From Phytophthora colocasiae (Eukaryota > Oomycota > Peronosporomycetes > Peronosporales > Peronosporaceae): DNA of 64,000 nt. Under the pieces are notes generated by a model that was given only the letters and a program-made list of their open reading frames with translations, ran no database searches and was not told the DNA's origin. The first letter of the stretch is position 1. Each line of letters opens with the position of its first letter. The stretch is taken from NCBI GenBank assembly GCA_018806915.1, contig JAGKQI010000033.1, positions 744,001 through 808,000 of the forward strand, written 5' to 3'. The position numbers and the translations under genes were made by a program. Positions 40,527 through 51,681 of this stretch are shown here, piece after piece.

Positions 40527-41062
40527 TTGTCCGCTTCACCACATGGGCCTCTCGAAGAAAGTTTCAGCTATGAGTACGTCATGAGCCGACGCTTTAGCAA
40601 GTTCAAGCAGCTCCACTCGGCGCTGGTGTCGGTCATGGGTGAATCGTTGACCCCTCTGCCGGCCGACGAACTCGTGACGCTCATTCTAGCAGACAACCAG
40701 AAGCTGCTGGACGAGCGGTGTCAGGTGCTGGCCCAGATCGTCATGGACATTTTGAATCATCCAGTGACGCGCGACCTGCCAGGTGTACTGGAGTTCCTTG
40801 GCCACCAGTCGGTCAGCGCCAAGGTGTTGGAACCGCTATTAGACCAGTGCACGGGGTCAATCCGCAAGACGTCGACCTCCGCGTGGACAGCTCCGTGCCG
40901 AGCGTCTGTGATGTCGTCGTAAACGACAGTTCATCTCGAACACGTTTTGACTATCAAGGAGCTCTGATAGACATTGTTCGGTCAAAGCGACGGATGCAGA
41001 ATAGGATAGTAGAAATTGTTGAGAAGTTGAGAAGCAAAGATGAATGCAATGAACCAATATAA
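40527..41062 (+). pseudogene. PX-domain protein remnant (5' truncated, frameshifted)
   Basis: The remnant holds the C-terminal two-thirds of a PX phosphoinositide-binding domain: YVMSRRFSKFKQLHSALVSV, then LTPLPADEL, a leucine-rich helix DERCQVLAQIVMDILNHPV and LPGVLEFLG. The frame then shifts by one in a G4 run near 40852-40858 and continues to a short coiled-coil (ALIDIVRSKRRMQNRIVEIV) ending at 41062. The first PX strands are missing. The gypsy 3' LTR ends 130 bp upstream, so the insertion probably cut the gene off from its 5' part. Confidence 0.7.
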
Positions 41063-41111
41063 TTTGAAATACGTTGTAGGCCTACATGGCAAGACGCTGA
41101 GCATCGCTGAC

Positions 41112-43151
41112 TCACTGTAAACTCAGAGCGTGTCCCACTTGTGCAGGTCGCCCACGTTTCTTCTTGTGACGTTTGCTTGGGTACGTCCGTCGAGGTGGCG
41201 GTGAACCATCGTAAGGCAATCCCTGAGCGTCCAGCGCTGCCATAACATGCACACAGCAGCCTAATTTGAACCATGTACGACATGTACATGATTCGTCAAT
41301 TAAGTTCACTATCCATCCAGTTCTTGGTTGTTCTTCAGACTGCAAGGCTTCATCCGTTTGGTCTTCCTCCTCGTCAGCTTTTAGTTCTGAGGTCGATAGT
41401 GTTAATGAGGGCACGACGGTATCTTTACGATACCTCTGCAAGACGTAAATGCAGTCAGTGTTAGCTGTCATATCATCATCATGACAACTCGTCCACGAAG
41501 ATACTTGAGGTATTGAAGTGTCAGGTGATTGTGTTTGTGCAGCTCGGTCTGTAATAGACGGATCGAGACTGGTGATGAATGCAATGGAGCACCTGTCACG
41601 AGATTGCTCCTGGAAGTTCATTACGAGTGCAGCTGCAGCTTGGGGATTTTGAGATGCTAGTGGGTGAGAGTGTGTATTATTGGATACGCTGAGCTGCTTT
41701 AGTGCTTTTGATTTTCGATAGTCTCTTAAAACGTGAGGTGCTGCTCTTGGAGAAGTTGCCATTGCCTTAACGAGAATCGATCGGACAGCAATACAGTTGA
41801 GTAACTCAATAAAGAGCGGATTCAATCGGAGTAAACGGCGCATAGTGTGTTGGTTTTTGAGTTGGCGATTGAAATTCTCAACTGGATTGTTGGTTTTAGC
41901 CATTCCAGTTGGCGTTTCAAGGCAACACCAGCGATTGTATCGTCCTGATAGCCACTGCTCTATGAAGTAAGTCCTGAAGGAGCGACACTCCGGGTTAATA
42001 TCCCACGCGTCAATAGCTTCTTTTATGCGATTTTGTTTGTCAAGAGGTGTTCGTGCGTAGTGGATTCGATAAACGCAGCGATAAATGATCGTCTTGTTTG
42101 CTTCATCAAATTTAAGAGTATGTTTTCTTACGTTCGTCATGACGTGAAAGAAACACATCAAAAATACCGGTTGATGTTCGAAATCAAAGATACGCAAAGC
42201 TTCAACTTCAAATGCATTCCGCTGTGCGTTATCCGCGTCCATCATAACAAAACTCAATTGCACCTGCTTACCCGAAAGGTTCTGATACAACTCAAAAGTT
42301 GCTCGAATTGCCAATTGCCATTGAGGTTGCTTCAAATCAGAAACCAAAAAGAAACAAACTGGATGAAATTGTCGCCACATATCTGAAAGCCCAATAACTA
42401 TAACTGGGTAGCCAAGGGTGCTGAGTTTGAACGTAGCATCCAAATGCACAACGCAAGAGCTCGCATGTTCAAGACGCCGAATGCTTGACTTAGTTGCAAA
42501 TCCCACGATTAGAGGACTGTCATCCGTTGCTTCGCCTAGGATGGGTAAACCATCAAGATCTGTTGAAAAGCCAAATGAGAATGGATCTGTATCTGACATT
42601 TCCGATCTGAAGCGATGTTGGAATGCCAATTTCACTGTGACGTCCACGAAATCGTTGTCGTTAAGAGCTCTGATCCTGTAGCGTCTGACCAAATACTGCA
42701 CCTTCGAAAGCAATTTCTTAGCATCTGTAACTTCCGTCTTAAAAGCAAGCACCATCTTGTTCATCGCTTGTGCGGGCTTATCTCCAGCTTGCGCTCGCTC
42801 TCCAATGAACCGTGCCATCGACAGGTTAATATCACCTGGTCTTGGAGATGGTGGAGCCACAGAGAGGTGAGATCCATGCTGGTACACGTAGATAACGTCC
42901 TCAATGTCACACGAAAGAACTTTCAATAACCATGAGCACTTGTGTCCAATGCCAGAAGCGCTGCATGTTTTTGAATTGCACTTGTAAATTACATAGCGCA
43001 TGGGGTGTACGTCCAAGTTCGTCGTGCACAGTTGACATACTTCAGGTTGACTTTTACTCACAAGACGACTTTTCTGTGTATCTAGAAACGTGTCGAGTTG
43101 TGTACCCGTTTGGCAGGTTACCAAGAGAATCCACGAATACTGTTTTCTCAT
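41112..43151 (-). CDS. Mutator-like (MULE) transposase, intact ORF
   Basis: A 679-aa product from ATG 43151. An N-terminal Cys/His segment (CQLCTTNLDVHP ... CNSKTCSASGIGHKC) resembles a FLYWCH/WRKY-GCM1-type zinc finger. The MULE catalytic core has VVHLDATFKLSTLGYPV (first Asp), FVMMDADNAQRNAFEVEA (second Asp) and the CFFHVMTNVRKH motif, and further on NNPVENFNRQLKNQH. The C-terminus has a SWIM zinc finger, CTCRTWFKLGCCVHV. No stop or shift breaks it, so the copy may be recent. No terminal inverted repeat or target duplication could be located, so element boundaries are unknown. Confidence 0.85.
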   Translation of the reverse strand: MRKQYSWILLVTCQTGTQLDTFLDTQKSRLVSKSQPEVCQLCTTNLDVHPMRYVIYKCNSKTCSASGIGHKCSWLLKVLSCDIEDVIYVYQHGSHLSVAPPSPRPGDINLSMARFIGERAQAGDKPAQAMNKMVLAFKTEVTDAKKLLSKVQYLVRRYRIRALNDNDFVDVTVKLAFQHRFRSEMSDTDPFSFGFSTDLDGLPILGEATDDSPLIVGFATKSSIRRLEHASSCVVHLDATFKLSTLGYPVIVIGLSDMWRQFHPVCFFLVSDLKQPQWQLAIRATFELYQNLSGKQVQLSFVMMDADNAQRNAFEVEALRIFDFEHQPVFLMCFFHVMTNVRKHTLKFDEANKTIIYRCVYRIHYARTPLDKQNRIKEAIDAWDINPECRSFRTYFIEQWLSGRYNRWCCLETPTGMAKTNNPVENFNRQLKNQHTMRRLLRLNPLFIELLNCIAVRSILVKAMATSPRAAPHVLRDYRKSKALKQLSVSNNTHSHPLASQNPQAAAALVMNFQEQSRDRCSIAFITSLDPSITDRAAQTQSPDTSIPQVSSWTSCHDDDMTANTDCIYVLQRYRKDTVVPSLTLSTSELKADEEEDQTDEALQSEEQPRTGWIVNLIDESCTCRTWFKLGCCVHVMAALDAQGLPYDGSPPPRRTYPSKRHKKKRGRPAQVGHALSLQ

Positions 43152-43157
43152 TTGCAA

Positions 43158-43909
43158 ATTCTGTTATGACACTACTGGTGATGTGAGAGTTTTTTTAATG
43201 AGATGCTAGTAGCGCGGGCATCCGTTTTTTTGCAACTCCAGCATTCCTTTTTTATCCCTGAATTGGAATGTGAGAGGAAAATTTTAGAATGAACATCTCA
43301 TACGGAGACCACTTCAATAAACCTTTTGAAAGTTTATAATTCGATTTTATATTTTAATGTTTTCACTGCCATTTAAACTTTCCCGCCATAGATGGTAAGC
43401 AGCAGCGGCGTTTCCTGCGCTCGGCTCGAGCAAGTACTGTGTACACAGCGTGCACAGCGTGCTGTACAGCGCTGTCCTTTTGCGTATTGCTAGTGTTGTG
43501 CAGGTCTCGTGCAGGTCTCGTACAAGAGCGCTCGGCATTCATCTTAAGCGGAGGTAACAATGTTAGGCCCGTCGTAAGCGGAATGTTGACGCTGGTCGTT
43601 CTAACCCTTTATGTGATGGCAAACCGGTGGCGTCGTGATGTCTAACGCAGCTGTAAATGTGCGTCAGCTCAAGGTGCGGACTACTATTGTATTGGGGACG
43701 GGTATACGGGTGGACGCAGTGGCGAAACGTATGCATCCGTGCGTGTATTCGGCGGGAACAGAGCTGTGTATAGCGGTCATTCTGAGTCAACAGAGGCGAA
43801 TTGAGTCCTTGTCTTTGCTAGGTTTCTACAACAACGCCGTTCCCGACCTACGCTGCCACCAGTGGAACCACCTCGCTAGACACCGTGATGTTTCCGTTGT
43901 TCACACTAG
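43158..43909. other. Spacer between MULE and kinase remnant
   Basis: No gene. AT-rich up to ~43380, where a MULE terminus would be expected, but no inverted repeat with the other side was found. 43430-43475 is rich in short CTGTGTACACAGCGTGCACAGCGTG-like repeats. Confidence 0.4.
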
Positions 43910-44947
<1,038 letters not shown>

Positions 44948-45124
44948 GAGTTCTGAGCAACAAATACATATTTGCCATTCCGGCTTTTCAAATGGCTTGA
45001 ATTACGCAATTGGGGCTTTACCACTGCGCTGGTTTATCTTGACGTTTTCCTTTCATTTTTGTTGTTGGCACTAGTACAGCTTTGTGTATTACAGTAACTC
45101 AAACATGATATTCTATGAGGAAAT

Positions 45125-45305
45125 TCGTAGTTTGTCCTCGCTGTCTGTAGATGGCTAACCCATTCTGTATTTTGTGCTCTCCTTCTGTAGTTTGTGTGAT
45201 CTCGTCTGTATTCTTCCAAACGCGTCTGTATTTTTATCGCTATCTCTGTAGATTTTACGTGCGCTCTGTATTTTGTTAATCTTTGTCTGTAGATCCTACC
45301 CTCTC
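45125..45305 (+). repeat. Phased TCTGTA array, 8-9 units, 20-bp period
   Basis: TCTGTA occurs at 45144, 45164, 45184, 45205, 45225, 45245, 45265 and 45286 (spacings 20,20,21,20,20,20,21), with a degenerate TCGTAG unit at 45125. Each motif is followed by (G/T)(A/T)TTT-like bases; the other ~10 bp of each unit are unrelated. It lies 92-272 bp upstream of the AMMECR1 start codon. A short relative in inverse orientation is at 30707-30773. Confidence 0.9.
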
Positions 45306-45396
45306 TCATCTTACGACCACAAAAAAGCCAAGAAAGTCACTAAAGTGAACTTGTACGATCTATCTTTACTGACCAAATTCTCAGATTCGTCTGAAG

Positions 45397-46131
45397 ATGG
45401 CGAGCGCCGCGATGGTCGTGTACTGCTTCGACACACTGCAGTCGCACTTCGACGGCGGCGCAGAGCCCACGCCACGCTTCGATGTGCTGCAGGAATAGTA
45501 CGTTGTCTATACACAGATAGATGCATCTAGATACTGAAAGCTTGTATGCCAGCCCGCTATTCGTGACGTGGGAGATAGAAGAACAGGGCGGGACCCACTT
45601 ACGTGGCTGCATCGGCACGCTGGCGCCCACGCGGCTGCGTAATTTACGCGATTTTACCTTCAAGAGCGCACTACGCGACCGTCGCTTCGACCCCATTGGT
45701 CCCCAAGAGCTGCAGCGTCTGCACTGCTCAGTGTCATTACTCATCGACTACCAAGACGCTGAGAGCTACGACGACTGGGAGGTGGATGTTGTCATTGCAA
45801 TGTTTACAGAGTATAGGAACGGATAATGCTAACTACAACGTGCTGGTTTCTCTATTACGGATAGATTGGTACTCATGGGATCATCATTGAGTTCAGTGAC
45901 TCACGCCGCAATGACTACAGCGCCACTTACCTCCCGCAAGTTGCTAGGGAGCAGGGCTGGGATCATATTGAGACGGTCACATCTCTTATGAGGAAGGCTG
46001 GATACCGTCACAGCGTCACTCAAGATATGCTCAAGACAGTCAAGGTCACGCGTTACCGCAGCTCCATCCACAAGCTCACGTACCAGCAGTACCTCTCCGT
46101 CAAACAAGAGATCCTGCTCGAGAGTGCGTGA
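45397..46131 (+). CDS. AMMECR1: AMMECR1-domain protein
   Basis: Three exons, 45397-45497, 45541-45787 and 45865-46131, give 204 aa with GT-AG introns of 43 and 77 nt; all phases agree. The product starts MASAAMVVYCFDTL, has SPLFVTWEI, and the family signature LRGCIGTL, then DFTFKSALRDRRFDPI and LHCSVSLLIDY. The last exon gives THGIIIEFS, ATYLPQVAREQGWDHIETV, and KLTYQQYLSVKQE. AMMECR1 is conserved in eukaryotes and archaea; its biochemical role is unsettled. The first intron is unusually short, and its acceptor is a choice by reading frame. The upstream 300 bp hold the phased TCTGTA array. Confidence 0.88.
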
Positions 46132-46362
46132 GCTTGCTTGCCTGCACTGGTTCGAATTTCTGGATCACAGTTCGTAGTAATTTTCATGAGCAGCATTCAC
46201 GTCTTTATTAGTTGCTCCTTCTGGTTGTTCATCCATCATCTTCTGTCTGGATGGTTATGTTCATCTAACGCATTTGGTGTTTGCGGTCCTGGCAACTCAA
46301 ATCCAAATTAGCCCGCAGAATTTGGTGTTCTCGGTGAGAGAAGTCTACAGGTTGACCGTTGG

Positions 46363-49300
46363 TTAGTTGCCAGCATCAGCGTTTCGCTGGGCTAAACGCT
46401 CCTGGTAATCGTCGTGAACCTGTTTGATGAGGCTCTCTCCGCCGAGAAGTGGGTCATAGTTAGACTCGTCCTCGCTGCCAGTGTAGTTAGCATCTTCACC
46501 GCCGTGCTGTTCGACTACGTACGCGTCATCTGCCTTTCCTGAAGCGTCCATGTCAATCTTTTCACGACGAACAGGAGTGGCCCCATGTTGACGCTTGCTC
46601 TTGGCAGAGGCAGTATACTGGCCCGCAAGGCGCGAGTACACATCACTCTGCGGTGCTGGAGGCGGCATTGTACCAAAACCATCGTTGCCTGGTGCCGCCA
46701 GGTCGTTGTCATCACTGCTGTAGTCACGCGGACGGTCCGTCGTCACGTACGACAGCGGCTGCCGTAAGCCGGAGCTGACGTACTGCTCAGACTCGTTCTC
46801 CCGCTTCATGCTAGCGAGAACCTCCAAAACGGAGTTGCTCTTGATCGAAGGGGGATTTTTAAAGCCTGCGGGAGTTCCAACGAATTGTTCCGTCGGAGCA
46901 TTCGAGGACCGGGACGGTTTAAGTTGGCCTTTGTCCTTCAGACGTCTCGAGCGATTACGCTCTGAGCGGCTCTGCAAGATTTCACGCTTAGATGCACTCT
47001 CTCTCACGCGGTTCTTGTGAATCCCCGTGAAATTCGTTGGGTTGGACAGTCTTGAGAAAATTGACTTTGATGTTGATGAAGAATCATCGCTTCCCAAGTG
47101 AGGAGAATCTTCCCTTGCTGCATCATCAGCTCCATCATCATGTTCATCGTTCCCACGTCTGATACTGCGACTTTTCTGCGACGACATCGACGTGAATTCA
47201 GGGTTGCTGCCGCCCACACCTTCCAACTCCATTCGGAACCGTCGACGATCGTGTCCAAATGATCGTGAAGTTGGGACATTCTCGTCTTCATCGCTTCGCA
47301 TGGGGACGTCTTCGCTACCATCGTGCTCGTCATCATGTTCGTCACTACCCATTTCTTCATCGTCGACAAGCTCGTTCGCCCAAGAAACCGGCCCTGTCTG
47401 GGCCTGACTCGGCACTGCCACAAATTTGCTTCCCGAAGTCGACGAGACAGGAACTCGCGTGCGACCTGGAGTCTGGCTAGCTCCCACAGCCACAGCACTC
47501 AGCTTCCTCAATTTCGTTTCCAAGTATCGGACACGCTCTCTGCTTGCAGCAAGATCCTGTTGCTCCTGTTCAAGTCGATCTGCCATCAGCTGTTTTTCCT
47601 CATCCGCTGTTCGAGAAATCATCTCGAGCTCCTCGCATTTCTTCCTCAGCACTGAGTTTCTCTCTTCAGAAACTGACAGCAATACGCGGCTACGTTCATC
47701 AAGAGGTTCGTGGTCCTGCGAAGATCCATCAGGGCTTGCCCCGCCATTCACCACGCGCTGCAAAGACTCTTCGTAGCTCTGCTTGATTTGCGTGGTTTTC
47801 TCTCGCTCTTGCTCTAAGTGACGAACAAGCTCCGCCATTTCCACTTGTTGTTTGGCAAGCTCCTGCTCCCTTCGCTGGTCTTCTTTTTTCACATCGACCG
47901 CCATACCGAAGAGCATTTTCAGAAGTGTTCGGGCCTCAGGCAACGATTGCGTCTTCTCAATCTTTGCAAGTGCATTGCCCTCATCGACAGCCTGGACGTC
48001 ATCAGAAATTTCGGATATTTTCTCCTCTTTGTATTCCAATTGGGCTTGGCAAGCCTCAATACGCTCCTCCAAGTCGTAAAGCAATTGCTCTTCAGCAGGT
48101 GTTAACTGTTGTCGCCCACTGTTTCGACGGCTAAAAGGTGAGCCATCCGCAGGTGAGGTTAACACGTCCCGAATGTTCGTCTGAGACGAAATCGATTTCT
48201 TCACCTCCTTCTCAAGCTTGTCACGCTGAGCATAAAGCGCTTCCATCTCTTTGGCCACCACCTCTCGTTCTTTCTGCAGTTGTTCCAACTTTTGCTGCTC
48301 TTCTGCACGCTTCTTGACTTCTTCAGACAGCCATTTCGCATCTCGACTTGATGGGGTACTTTTCTTTCGACCGTAGGAGGAATTCATCTTCTTTGCTTGG
48401 GCAGTCAGATGTTGTTGGTGCTTCAGGCGCTGCTTCGCTGCGTTTACTTCCTCCATTTTCCGCTTAAGCACTCGCTCTTGGGCATCCTTCTGAGAACCCA
48501 AACGCAGAATCTGCTGCTTATCACGCTGCTGGCTGCGCTTAAGACTCATAATCTCGCGACGTCGCTGCTTGGCCTCTTCTTCATACCGCTTTCTTTCTTC
48601 TTGCATTTTCTTGACAAGATCCACCTTCTGTCGCTTCATATTGCTGATCTCCGAATTCAATACGCGTAATTGCATCTCGTTCTTTTTCTTCTGGGCCATG
48701 AAGCGGTTCATGTCGTTTTGCTTCTTCCGCAGTGCGCTGAGTTCACCCTCTTTCACCTTTAGATCGCGCGTTAGTTTCGCCAGTCGTCCATTTCCACCAG
48801 ACGTATCTCCTTCTGCTGCAGCCTTCTTCTCCGTCTGCTGAATTTCATCAACAAGACGATCGTGGTCCACTTGGGCATTGCGAACTTCTTCCACCATTTC
48901 TGCCATCTTGTGCTCGTAGAAGTTCTTCATTCGATCATAGTTCTCTTGGGCCTGACGGATGTTCTGCACGAGTTGCTCCTTCAAGGAAATATCATGAGCT
49001 AGATCCTGAACCGACTCGCCCAGGTGGCGTTGGCGGCGCTGGAATACACGCATACGGTCAGCTTCCTCTTGATTTTCCTCATCAACCTCCATGCCGTCTG
49101 CTGACCCCTCACCATCAGCCCCACTTCCTTCACTATCACCGCCAGCATCATCACCACTTTCGCCTTCTTTCAGCTTGTTCAGCAAGGCTGTTTCTCGCTC
49201 GATCTCCTTCTCAGCTCTTTCTAGCAACTCGTTGCCCAATTTGGTATCGACCTCTGCAAGTGATGGTATAGCAAATGGGGCCGTAGCTGGACGAGCAACG

Positions 49301-50874
49301 CTGCTACTGCCACTGCTATTACCCATCGATCCTGAAAAGTTCATCATGACGCTGTCACGCTCGCGCTCTGTTGCACGGAGCTTTTCTTGCAAGTCACAGA
49401 TGGTCCGTAGCTGATCTTTCAGGACGTTTGATTTCGACTCTCTTTCCTCCGGCGACAGAGAACTCCCACCCGCGTTTTCATCAACGCACAGTCTTAAGTA
49501 ATCGCGCTCTGCTTGCGCGGCGATCATTTCTTCCTTCAAGTGATCAAGCTGATTTTTACCGCGTTTTAACTCAGCAGTTAGGCGAGCAACCTCATTCTCA
49601 GCATTCTCGGCACGCGTTCGGAGATTGCCGAATGAATCAAAATCACTCGACATGCCAATGAGATCCGTTCCCACGGTTGTCATTTTCAGTTCACTTTCCG
49701 ACAGTCCTGGATTTCGCAGCCGGTGAACTTCCATTTGAAGCATTTGCACTTGGCGCCGCAGTTCCATAGTCATAGCTGAAGCTTCATCACGGTTCACCAC
49801 AGGTTTGTTCTGGATGTTCCTCGCTCGGTTCGCATACTTTAGAGCATTTAGAGTTTCCTCAAAATTGACATCAGCAGGACTCACACACGTAAGCATCAAC
49901 GTTCGACTATTGCCACCGAGCGAATCCTGCAACATACGAGTGAGCTTGGAGTCACGATAAGGCACGTGCACCTTGCCTCGTTTCTTTTCATCTCCTAGCG
50001 CACTAATGACATTACCCAGTGCAAGAAGACCCTTGTTGATGTCAATACCTTCCTTCAGTCTCTTGCCCTCTGCCTGTGTCCGCTTCTGACGCTCAGATCC
50101 GGCAAGATCCACAAAATTAAAGTACGAACTTCTCGTCTCATAGTCGCCTTCCTCCAATTGCTTGCCATCAGCAGGAGGATCGCCAATAGGGACGTGCTGC
50201 ACCATCGTCACCGTGAAAATAGCGTGAGAACGACTTGAGTGAGCGTTCATGAGCGTGGATCCAGTTGTACGACACAACGTGCCCCTCTCCAACAATCTCA
50301 TACATTCGTCTGCATCAACAACCTCGACTTCTGAAGCTCCCATGACCTGAACCTCTCCATTTTCCCCCTCTCGAAGACTCACTCTGCTCTCCCCTGATGA
50401 ATCTCCAAGTGTAACGAGCAAGTCGTGGATTTCCTCTCCGTAAATCTCAAGAAAGCGAATCTTAAGTTGCGCCTTAAAGTGCGCGTTCTCCTGTGTCTTC
50501 GCATCCATCTGGTCGAACATGTAGCTGATAACACGAGGAATAATACCGTAATCCTCCGGTGGAATGTGCACCGAGCTGCCACTGCCCATAGTGTACGTCT
50601 TACCGGATCCTGTTTGTCCATAGGCGAAAATGGTAGAGTTGTAGCCATCAAACGTGGCGCGAATCAAAGGATCCACACAGCGCCAGATATCGCTCTGTTG
50701 CGCGTACTTGCCGAACACGTAGTCGTACGTGAAGGCGCGGTTCTTGCCCATGACGATCTGGTTCTCTTCGTCCAGCACGGACACGCATTCGTCACAGCGC
50801 TCCACCTTCTCACGCCCAATTAGCGGCCGGATACGCACCGCCACACGCACAGACGCTGCATCGTCCTCTGCCAT
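46363..50874 (-). CDS. Kinesin motor protein (kinesin-4/KIF4-KIF21-like)
   Basis: An intronless 1503-aa protein. The N-terminal ~370 residues are a motor domain: VRVAVRIRPL, P-loop IFAYGQTGSGKTYTMG, NAHSSRSHAIFTV (switch I), VDLAGSERQKRT (switch II) and NKGLLALGNVISALGD. A long coiled-coil region follows (residues ~390-1110) with acidic gaps (GDDAGGDSEGSGADGEGS). The C-terminal ~400 residues are Ser/Arg-rich and low in structure. N-terminal motor, length and coiled-coil layout suit kinesin-4 (chromokinesin or ciliary KIF27/KIF7 relatives); a C-terminal Cys-rich domain of KIF4 is not seen. The exact family needs a motor-domain tree. Confidence 0.9.
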   Translation of the reverse strand: MAEDDAASVRVAVRIRPLIGREKVERCDECVSVLDEENQIVMGKNRAFTYDYVFGKYAQQSDIWRCVDPLIRATFDGYNSTIFAYGQTGSGKTYTMGSGSSVHIPPEDYGIIPRVISYMFDQMDAKTQENAHFKAQLKIRFLEIYGEEIHDLLVTLGDSSGESRVSLREGENGEVQVMGASEVEVVDADECMRLLERGTLCRTTGSTLMNAHSSRSHAIFTVTMVQHVPIGDPPADGKQLEEGDYETRSSYFNFVDLAGSERQKRTQAEGKRLKEGIDINKGLLALGNVISALGDEKKRGKVHVPYRDSKLTRMLQDSLGGNSRTLMLTCVSPADVNFEETLNALKYANRARNIQNKPVVNRDEASAMTMELRRQVQMLQMEVHRLRNPGLSESELKMTTVGTDLIGMSSDFDSFGNLRTRAENAENEVARLTAELKRGKNQLDHLKEEMIAAQAERDYLRLCVDENAGGSSLSPEERESKSNVLKDQLRTICDLQEKLRATERERDSVMMNFSGSMGNSSGSSSVARPATAPFAIPSLAEVDTKLGNELLERAEKEIERETALLNKLKEGESGDDAGGDSEGSGADGEGSADGMEVDEENQEEADRMRVFQRRQRHLGESVQDLAHDISLKEQLVQNIRQAQENYDRMKNFYEHKMAEMVEEVRNAQVDHDRLVDEIQQTEKKAAAEGDTSGGNGRLAKLTRDLKVKEGELSALRKKQNDMNRFMAQKKKNEMQLRVLNSEISNMKRQKVDLVKKMQEERKRYEEEAKQRRREIMSLKRSQQRDKQQILRLGSQKDAQERVLKRKMEEVNAAKQRLKHQQHLTAQAKKMNSSYGRKKSTPSSRDAKWLSEEVKKRAEEQQKLEQLQKEREVVAKEMEALYAQRDKLEKEVKKSISSQTNIRDVLTSPADGSPFSRRNSGRQQLTPAEEQLLYDLEERIEACQAQLEYKEEKISEISDDVQAVDEGNALAKIEKTQSLPEARTLLKMLFGMAVDVKKEDQRREQELAKQQVEMAELVRHLEQEREKTTQIKQSYEESLQRVVNGGASPDGSSQDHEPLDERSRVLLSVSEERNSVLRKKCEELEMISRTADEEKQLMADRLEQEQQDLAASRERVRYLETKLRKLSAVAVGASQTPGRTRVPVSSTSGSKFVAVPSQAQTGPVSWANELVDDEEMGSDEHDDEHDGSEDVPMRSDEDENVPTSRSFGHDRRRFRMELEGVGGSNPEFTSMSSQKSRSIRRGNDEHDDGADDAAREDSPHLGSDDSSSTSKSIFSRLSNPTNFTGIHKNRVRESASKREILQSRSERNRSRRLKDKGQLKPSRSSNAPTEQFVGTPAGFKNPPSIKSNSVLEVLASMKRENESEQYVSSGLRQPLSYVTTDRPRDYSSDDNDLAAPGNDGFGTMPPPAPQSDVYSRLAGQYTASAKSKRQHGATPVRREKIDMDASGKADDAYVVEQHGGEDANYTGSEDESNYDPLLGGESLIKQVHDDYQERLAQRNADAGN

Positions 50875-51284
50875 GGCTGGTACAGAGGGGGGGAAGAGAG
50901 AAAATGGAGCCAGAGGAGGAGTCTGCCCGCGCGCGTCGTCCGTCCTTCACCAAAATGCAAAGTGTTTTTCCAGATCTGTGATTGGTCATTCAGAATTATT
51001 CCTGCCACTTATTACTTGTAGGAATAAATCAACTTGCACGACAGGAACAGAACCAACCAGCGCGTGCGCAGCTCACTCATGGCTGCATGCATTTACAGGA
51101 ATCGCTCCACGTATCGTGGAAACAAAATGATGTTGTTGGTAGCACAGCTGATGTAATAGGCTTATTCTGTTCATGTTCATGAGAGCAAATTATGTTGAAG
51201 TTCATCATGAACCTATGGAAGCCTTGTTCGACGACCAAGCATCCCCGGCCCTGTCGGCGGCAACGCTGCGGTCACCGGCGTTTT
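50875..51284. other. Spacer 5' of the kinesin gene
   Basis: Probable promoter of the kinesin gene at 50875-51000; no gene. From about 51180 onward a frame shared with the dispersed repeat begins (VEVHHEPMEALFDDQA). Confidence 0.35.
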
Positions 51285-51510
51285 CGGACCCACGTCTCGA
51301 GAGGCGACACGACGTCGCATCCGGCATGCACCAGACTGGTCAGCATGCTGTCGGCCCACTATAACAACGTGCTTCTGCTGCCAATTCAGACGACGGCAGA
51401 CGCGTAGTGGATGGAGGTAGCATCAGACGCTACCACCCGAGTCTACCCCGGATGAAGACCAAGTCCTGTCCAAGAAGAGGAAGACTCGCAGCCGAGACGT
51501 GAACGCCGCT
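51285..51510 (+). repeat. Dispersed repeat copy B
   Basis: Complement-matching partner of 15163-15400. It translates partly as SDPRLERRHDVASGMHQTGQ, ending in a stop after AVGPL. Its similarity to copy A fades outside about 51285-51510. Confidence 0.7.
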
Positions 51511-51681
51511 GCGAACATGGAGAGATCTATGCTTGCATAGTTCTCTCTGTTAAAGGCCCAAGAGTATCTAGGCTAGCTATAGCTAAAGTTGTCTAGGTAG
51601 ACTCATAAGGATGTGACAGCATGGCGGGTATTCCAGCAACTATAACCGGAGGTGGTCCTGCCGGGTTAGTCGCCCTGCGCG

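Noticed and set aside
41050..43380. Terminal inverted repeats for the MULE
   Set aside because: Looked on both sides for long inverted arms and 8-11-bp target duplications; none convincing by eye.
45125..45305. CRISPR-like array
   Set aside because: Only ~10 bp per unit are conserved, spacers are ~10 bp, there are no cas genes, and the genome is eukaryotic.
46145..46165. GGTTCGAATTTC resembling a tRNA T-arm
   Set aside because: No cloverleaf can be built from flanking bases.
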